Part shown: in pieces, positions 33,001-35,945 of the stretch
Position numbering within the stretch: position 1 is the first letter of the stretch
Layout: each line of letters opens with the position of its first letter
Origin: Promethearchaeia archaeon
GTDB lineage: Archaea > Asgardarchaeota > Lokiarchaeia > Sigyniarchaeales > SOKP01
Length of the DNA stretch: 35,945 bases
NCBI GenBank assembly: GCA_029856105.1
Contig: JAHQWH010000096.1
Coordinates: forward strand, 1 to 35,945
Direction of reading: 5' to 3'
Program-made: the position numbers and the translations under genes
The notes under the pieces: model-generated
What the model saw: the letters and a program-made list of their open reading frames with translations, nothing else
Database searches by the model: none
Told to the model about the DNA's origin: nothing

Positions 33001-35720
33001 TGACCTTCAATATATACAGCCCCACTTGTAGGTGCTAATACAAACAATGTTTCATTTCCAACAATTAATGTATTTAAGGTAGTGGATTGATTATGATAGT
33101 TCACTAAACTTACATTAACTCGAATAGAAAACAGTTTATAATTACTAAAAATCGAATCGCTGCAATCAATGGTAATGTTATAATAACCATCTGCATTATC
33201 AGTCCAAACTGGATTATAGATTGTACCATCAACATCAACAACTACTTCTGCTCCAGTAATTCCTAAGCTTTTAACAGTATTTCTATAATAAACCGAAATG
33301 CTGAATGTTTCGGCAGCAGTATAGTATGATTGATCTGGGATCCTCGTAGCAGATAAAGAAGTTTCACCTAGTATATTTATGTTAATCGAATTGCTCTGAT
33401 TGTAATAATTTTGCTTGCTTGCATTAACAATTATAGTATTTAATCCATATCCAATAAAATCTCCATCATTACAATCAATTGTTATATTGTATTTACCACT
33501 TCCAAGAGGAACAATATTGATGGACTTGTAGGAAGCACTTGGATCAAGTTGATATTCAATAATAGCGCCATCAATTCCTTGATTTTTCACCGTGTCATTG
33601 TAAAGAACTGTTACGTTAAAAGTATCACCGGAATTAAAAACAGTTAAGTCAGGGGGGTTCAAGATTGTTAATTCAGTTTCGCCATAAATTGTGATTTGAA
33701 CTGTTTTGGTTTGATTGTTATAATACTGCTTACTAGCACTAATTTCAATGTTCTTTGGTCCATAACCGTTGAAATCTGTATCGTTACAATCAATAGTAAT
33801 ATTGTAATAACCATTACCAAGATCAAATACATTATCTGTTCTAGTAGAACCACCTTCAATGTTATAAGTAAACAAATCAGCGACAATACCCGTATCTAAT
33901 CCGGTATCGTTAAAATACACTGTTATATTAAATGTATTGCTCGCGTCAAAATTGGTTAATGGTAAACTAGGAATCAAATCAGTATCTCCGAAAATTGTTA
34001 TATTGGATTCTAAAAATCCCGCTGCTGTGTCGTTGTTCCAAGACATTTGAATTTTAAAAATACCATATTGAGTAACATTAACCGATACATCCCAATTTGA
34101 AACGAGAAATTCGGTATCAGCACTTGAAATGCTCAAAATCTTTGAGTGATTTAAATATTGCATTAATGGGCTGTACACACTTAAGTTTAAATCTCCATTT
34201 TTAATAATTTCGTTAAATGTAGCATTTAGTTCTACGATATTTGAATGATTGGCGATGCTCATAGCAACTCCGCTTACATAGGTATCAATCGAATATAATA
34301 GATTAGTAGAATTTGCTTTTAGATGCCAAAATGTTCCATTTCCCGCATTAAAAACATTGACCTCCCTATATCCATTCCCTAATGAACGGTTAGTACTATC
34401 TGATGTTTTTGGAACACCACCATTAAATACTCTGATAGTATCTTCATACCAAGTATCCGGTATCGTAAAATTAATTTGATAATTATCGAAGCGCGAGTCA
34501 AAATAATTTAATCCGCCTGTTCGTGTAACATTCCATTCTACTATTTGATCGCTTTCAGCAATAATAAATTCAGCACTAGCACTTAAATCTGTTTTAGTAT
34601 AATTTACTTGAATTTTTGTAATATTACAAGACACATTCCACCAACCTGCCGTTAATTCAAAATCTAACTGATTTGTTAAAATTGAAAATTTTTTTGAACT
34701 ATTCCAGTTTCCAGAACCTTTTACATTCCCCCATGCCTCAGTTCCATTAATTCTGAGGTCAATTTCGGTTGGTAATGGTACATTATCTATAGGACTAAGA
34801 TCAACTATTAATTCTAAATCAACAGATGGGCAAAAAGAGCTGCTTACTATTAAATTCCAAGCTACTCCTGTAGGGTTTTCATAACTCCACGTTTCATCAT
34901 TACTATCTGTATTACCTCCACCAGCATTAGAATCATCAACATAACTCCAAGCTCCATTACCACTTGATGTATCGTATAAACCAATAAACCAGGTATTATT
35001 TTCAGTTTTGGAGTTATCTAAAAAATAGTGTTGATTTGAGATATTGCGCCAAGCACGTCCTCCACCTGTAAGCGCACCTGGTATATCAAAAGTATCTAAA
35101 TCAGTTTCTGAATCTAAATCTGGTTCACTTCTGGTGCCAATCCAAGTAGAATTATATATGACAACTTTTACTGTAGCTGTATTGGTTGCATGGTTATTCC
35201 TACAAAAAAAAGTAGCATTTTCTAAATAACCATCTCCTTTAACTATAAAAGAGGTTGCAGCTGGATTAGAATTTGTAAATGCAAAATCATCATGAGGGTT
35301 ACTATAATCCTCTACTATTAAAGAAGCGTTTGGGGCATAAAGGTCCTCAACAGAAATCTCACTAAGGGTAGAACTAAATGTCTGTTCACTCGGACTAATA
35401 ATACTGAATGTATTATTATCATAATCAGAAGCATTGCTGATTTCAAATAGAGGTAATCCCGTTTGTATTATTGATTGATGTAATGAAATATTAACATTGT
35501 CTCCAAATCCGTTAAAAGAGGTTAGAGCATCTGATGTCTCTAGCGTTTGATTTTGAAAATCTAGCGGATTGTCGTAATTAATTTCTTCATCATTTTTGTT
35601 TGAATTGTCGATGATAAGCAAATTTAATAAGGGTGAGCTATAATTAGCTAAGATCATCCCAAAAAACAAGAAAAGAAGACTATATATTTTTTTATTTTTA
35701 TTAGATTTAAACATATTCAT
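30033..35720 (-). CDS. Giant surface protein: repeat-rich ectodomain, one transmembrane helix, cytosolic Roadblock/longin-like and TPR/MIT-like regions
   Basis: The product has 1,895 residues from the ATG at 35720; a TTG at 35729 and an ATG at 35714 also fit. A basic N-terminus and hydrophobic stretch (about 11-37) act as signal or anchor. The ectodomain (about 40-1440) is beta-rich. It includes a lectin-like section (about 140-310), four tandem repeats of about 103 residues (578-992) with YNITIDCNDxDF-type motifs, and further Ig-like segments. A single helix (about 1444-1465, YIILIGAIVAVAGGSLAV) is followed by basic VVPKKREKQR. The cytosolic part has a domain at about 1490-1590 (HILVLYKGTGTCIFF, then ELIGGFLTAVSSFGKEM and a strand pair) resembling Roadblock/longin folds. 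It ends in two helical-hairpin repeats (about 1780-1815 and 1835-1870) like TPR or MIT. It is probably a receptor or adhesin; ligand and partners are unknown. Confidence 0.8.
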   Translation of the reverse strand: MNMFKSNKNKKIYSLLFLFFGMILANYSSPLLNLLIIDNSNKNDEEINYDNPLDFQNQTLETSDALTSFNGFGDNVNISLHQSIIQTGLPLFEISNASDYDNNTFSIISPSEQTFSSTLSEISVEDLYAPNASLIVEDYSNPHDDFAFTNSNPAATSFIVKGDGYLENATFFCRNNHATNTATVKVVIYNSTWIGTRSEPDLDSETDLDTFDIPGALTGGGRAWRNISNQHYFLDNSKTENNTWFIGLYDTSSGNGAWSYVDDSNAGGGNTDSNDETWSYENPTGVAWNLIVSSSFCPSVDLELIVDLSPIDNVPLPTEIDLRINGTEAWGNVKGSGNWNSSKKFSILTNQLDFELTAGWWNVSCNITKIQVNYTKTDLSASAEFIIAESDQIVEWNVTRTGGLNYFDSRFDNYQINFTIPDTWYEDTIRVFNGGVPKTSDSTNRSLGNGYREVNVFNAGNGTFWHLKANSTNLLYSIDTYVSGVAMSIANHSNIVELNATFNEIIKNGDLNLSVYSPLMQYLNHSKILSISSADTEFLVSNWDVSVNVTQYGIFKIQMSWNNDTAAGFLESNITIFGDTDLIPSLPLTNFDASNTFNITVYFNDTGLDTGIVADLFTYNIEGGSTRTDNVFDLGNGYYNITIDCNDTDFNGYGPKNIEISASKQYYNNQTKTVQITIYGETELTILNPPDLTVFNSGDTFNVTVLYNDTVKNQGIDGAIIEYQLDPSASYKSINIVPLGSGKYNITIDCNDGDFIGYGLNTIIVNASKQNYYNQSNSININILGETSLSATRIPDQSYYTAAETFSISVYYRNTVKSLGITGAEVVVDVDGTIYNPVWTDNADGYYNITIDCSDSIFSNYKLFSIRVNVSLVNYHNQSTTLNTLIVGNETLFVLAPTSGAVYIEGQNFDVTVEYNDTIKDVGIDGATIEYSLDEGSTYRQDNVNYIGDGKYNININVNDTDFIKYGFVDIFIDASKQFYENRSTTYTFHRQITTQITPFNIIDLGSVMKGLNVSYTFNYTDTNDKPIEEVSWSRLSSPVGFTAFLENLGNGNYTMHLDTTNVLVTGSAYDYEFNVYATGNETQIIRLTVNVLTIQTEVIDVFSIPEIARNSGLNQSVRFYFNDTTNNLPVLNVITENIVVKNYATGTPFSDGEFWLFDPFSNGTYILDITMGTRNSGLYTLEINASKFPNYDYSLFNVTFYYRGNYTQINLISLEDPGGELTPSGLGYNFTIFEESDLDIEFNITDLEFSNNLVLGAVNSYYITYINLDTSSNGTLLYDINFITNRHIGTISTSNINLVAGRYLINITVSKTNYENTSFIFNLTVIEKYQTRLTVVLKPTEVNAGDLFSIVLLAEFYNGSDWLILQGNTVIMTPYFDGTASTEIQTKITNSTGGVSFDITIRSDARTMNISLELQVEYDHLAYILPISDIDVIPLGLAFEELLPYIILIGAIVAVAGGSLAVYRGVVVPKKREKQRILTDVKTIFDDAINLEHILVLYKGTGTCIFFKSYGSEQIDPELIGGFLTAVSSFGKEMATQETLNEISYGDKMLLLADGQYIRVALVLGKKASMILRRHLKEFIDSFEKTYKEVLPTWRGQLNHFRNAGIIVDEILNTSIILPHQISYDFSSVKELKGSFSKDVLKIAHSCCEEAEREFFFVATLLKEASEKTSKDTAEIFMGIKELRDKKILMPIEISTIEAQPISQQELNLISQKVASLTTLTNNERQKLVNDLGQLGPIEREAYLSSLTKQHEIVSAPIKTTIGTIIVDNKKSAKKGVNELSKRAKIAKGKKNYQKTIELYQSAAMLASNWELSNEFVQIEEIIRKTKIEDLSGKKKDLEKEAKDAVKNKNYAEASARYKYASKMASEIFKLGASDMTKEVKRLTKKANEYEKLK
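32745..33989 (-). repeat. Four tandem ~103-codon repeats within the giant gene
   Basis: The repeats begin with GDTDL, GETEL, GETSL and GNETL at residues 578, 680, 785 and 888. Each runs through an NVTVxYNDT-like strand, a GIDGAxIEY strand, a GxGxYNITIDCND segment and an ASKQxYxNQS end. They look like Ig/CNA-B-type beta sandwiches. Enough DNA similarity remains to risk assembly or recombination errors. Confidence 0.85.
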
Positions 35721-35945
35721 GTTTATCAAAAATTTATTTATTATTTTGTTATAAAGTATATCATTATATTAAATCATTAATCGCGTAATTTGAATTTAAA
35801 ATTACTTTTTTTATTCTAAGTTAATATGAATATTTGAATTAATTCAATAAATGTGAATAAAAACTATTTCATAATATGTTCAAAAAATTGGTAAAAAAAG
35901 ATACAGAATTTATCTTATTTTTCGGGTTTTTTCAGAATAATCCTC
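35721..35945 (-). promoter_or_regulatory. AT-rich upstream region of the giant gene
   Basis: There is no gene here. On the minus strand ATATACTTTATA at about 35762-35751 is a possible TATA box, about 30-40 bases from the ATG at 35720, implying a very short leader. The rest, to the window's right edge, is AT-rich sequence without a feature I can name. Confidence 0.3.

Noticed and set aside
1..35945. CRISPR array, restriction, toxin-antitoxin or other known defence island
   Set aside because: No regularly spaced repeats, Cas proteins other than the Cas12 ancestor TnpB, or paired small toxin/antitoxin genes were seen.

Overview
The window looks like part of an Asgard archaeon, most likely from the Lokiarchaeia. 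It is AT-rich (roughly one third GC by eye). It carries archaeal information-processing genes: an archaeal/eukaryotic-type tyrosyl-tRNA synthetase, the chromatin protein Alba and a RadA recombinase. It also carries genes typical of Asgard genomes: a Vps29-like phosphoesterase, a Roadblock/LC7 protein, a long leucine-rich-repeat protein, and a giant surface protein with a cytosolic Roadblock/longin-like domain. The lineage call is inference; there is no rRNA gene in the window.

Layout. 1-158 is the end of pyruvate phosphate dikinase. About 250-1590 is an IS605-type element with a lone intact tnpB; its 3' end folds into a convincing omega-RNA-like structure. 1651-3391 is tyrS plus the Vps29-like gene, separated by one base. 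3426-9321 holds an SCP2-like protein, an iron-type alcohol dehydrogenase, the LRR protein, a tungsten aldehyde:ferredoxin oxidoreductase and YwbE. 9516-15337 is a complete histidine-to-glutamate route: hutU-hutH-hutI in one operon and ftcD convergent. 15457-20553 has a U32 protein and a membrane/glycan group (LPG-synthase-type membrane protein, methyltransferase, family 2 glycosyltransferase, GT-C-like protein). 20655-21890 is a LarA-type racemase. 22030-24271 is a dCMP deaminase gene whose 3' end is duplicated exactly (118 bases) on both sides of a 1.67-kb insert carrying a truncated DUF4386 protein and a higher-GC methyltransferase. 24441-29958 holds Alba, a 16-cysteine ferredoxin-like protein, aspartate kinase, phosphoglucose isomerase, Roadblock and RadA. 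30033-35720 is the giant membrane protein on the minus strand.

How the genes fit together. Histidine breakdown, the aldehyde oxidoreductase, the alcohol dehydrogenase, PPDK and LarA suit an amino-acid-fermenting anaerobe. The glycan-related membrane genes fit a cell with heavily glycosylated surface proteins; the giant protein has about 60 N-glycosylation sequons, nearly all on its predicted outer side. Vps29-like, Roadblock and longin-like folds belong to the small-GTPase/trafficking toolkit known from Asgard archaea.

The parts most worth a second look are the flanked cassette in the deaminase gene, the tnpB omega-RNA pseudoknot, the giant receptor-like protein, and the RadA N-terminal zinc-knuckle extension. 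No tRNA, rRNA or CRISPR array was seen.
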